A DNA stretch of 64,000 bases, from the NCBI RefSeq assembly GCF_004000605.1, contig NZ_CP018911.1, forward strand, positions 2,108,001 through 2,172,000. Direction: 5' to 3'. Position 1 is the stretch's first letter, and every line of letters starts with the position of its first letter. Origin of the DNA: Glycocaulis alkaliphilus. Its GTDB lineage: Bacteria > Pseudomonadota > Alphaproteobacteria > Caulobacterales > Maricaulaceae. Below, piece after piece: positions 63,651 through 64,000 of this stretch. Under the pieces are notes generated by a model. The model was not told where the DNA came from and ran no database searches. It was given only the letters and a program-made list of their open reading frames with translations. Made by a program: the position numbers and the translations under genes.

Positions 63651-63908
63651 TCACGCGCAAAGCGGCTCGGCTTCCGAAGGCCGCTGCCAAACAATGCCCG
63701 GAATGAGATCGGCGAGCGTCAGATTGGCCGCACCGGTCTGGTTGAGAATGTGGTTTTGCAGCGCCAGCTCACGGGCGTGCTCATGGATCAGCCGCTCGAA
63801 CTCGTCGAGCGTTTCAGCCTCTATATGCAGCCCTTCTATATCGCTTTCGCAGACGAAGACTTTGGCTTCCTCATCCCATAGCGCCTTGACATAAAAGGTC
63901 TTCTGCAT
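63651..63908 (-). CDS. HicB-like antitoxin, DUF1902 type (second pair)
   Basis: This 85-residue protein has the DUF1902/HicB-like pattern FYVKALWDEEAKVFVCESDI followed by EGLHIEAETLDEFERLIHEHA. The frame start at 63974 is less likely than ATG at 63908 (MQKTFYVKAL). It precedes hicA by 6 bp, so the order is antitoxin then toxin, the reverse of the hicA-hicB order at 48.2-49.0 kb. No DNA-binding domain is visible. The final 92 bp of the window show no gene. Confidence 0.82.
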   Translation of the reverse strand: MQKTFYVKALWDEEAKVFVCESDIEGLHIEAETLDEFERLIHEHARELALQNHILNQTGAANLTLADLIPGIVWQRPSEAEPLCA

Positions 63909-64000
63909 TGGCTTTCCCTCCGGGACAGCACTCCACGGCTTTGCGCCGTACTTTAGCAGGGTTTGTATCCTCAACCTACCGCGAATTGGCCTGCGCGCAC

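Overview
The window is high-GC (visibly about 65%), densely packed DNA from a dimorphic, probably stalked alphaproteobacterium of the Caulobacterales/Maricaulales/Hyphomonadales type. The evidence is a CckA-type hybrid kinase, a PleC-type kinase, a CtrA-type box (TTAA-N7-TTAAC) in front of a Flp pilin gene, an alphaproteobacterial SOS box (GTTC-N7-GTTC) at recA, a flagellar fliQ-fliR-flhB block, a cycHJKL-type cytochrome c maturation block (ccmI-E-F-H), and a Rhodobacter-like gene transfer agent (GTA) cluster. No tRNA, rRNA, transposase, integrase or CRISPR array was seen. The genus was not determined.

Layout. 1-2 kb: an unrecognised four-helix membrane protein and a membrane-anchored von Willebrand A-like protein. 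2.1-2.5 kb: CtrA box, a 54-residue Flp pilin and its terminator. 2.8-6.8 kb: both subunits of methylmalonyl-CoA mutase. 7-16.3 kb (minus strand): alaS, recA, cckA, flhB, fliR, fliQ and a small unknown. 16.4-21 kb (plus): a small membrane protein, a DUF4349 lipoprotein, a conserved hypothetical and a PleC-like kinase. 21-23.3 kb (minus): an EF-hand / ECF sigma / putative anti-sigma / metal-resistance-like gene set. 23.3-35.7 kb (minus): glnE, a two-component pair, a DegP-type protease, a hydrolase-OsmC fusion, ccmH, ccmF, ccmE, ccmI and a DUF938 methyltransferase. 35.7-40.6 kb (minus): an unknown protein, a second two-component pair with a PepSY protein, and a DnaJ-class co-chaperone.

40.6-56 kb (minus strand) is a GTA structural cluster in canonical order: small and large terminase, portal, a small membrane coiled-coil protein, prohead protease, HK97 capsid, connector, gp8 to gp15. 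There is no integrase, repressor, replication or lysis gene, which fits a domesticated GTA rather than a prophage. Departures from the reference layout are that g7 is missing, a HicAB toxin-antitoxin module with its own strong intrinsic terminator sits between gp8 and gp9, and the longest gaps are filled by palindromic interspersed repeats. The repeats include a 48-bp exact direct repeat on either side of the portal gene.

56.5-64 kb: a YcgN-family Cys-cluster protein, a class A penicillin-binding protein, a LysR regulator divergent from an FMN azoreductase, a bacterial voltage-gated sodium channel homologue, a PAN-like secreted protein, a DUF2336 protein and a second HicAB-type pair.

Functional links. 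CckA and PleC act in the phospho-signalling network that sets CtrA activity in related bacteria. The window also holds two plausible CtrA outputs, the pilin (canonical box) and the fliQ region (a near-miss box). Several other gene sets look like translationally coupled operons with 1-4 bp overlaps (mutA-mutB, ccmI-E-F-H, both kinase-regulator pairs, and most of gp9 to gp14). All functional calls are from reading the translated sequence. No database search was possible, so family names rest on recognised motifs and gene order.
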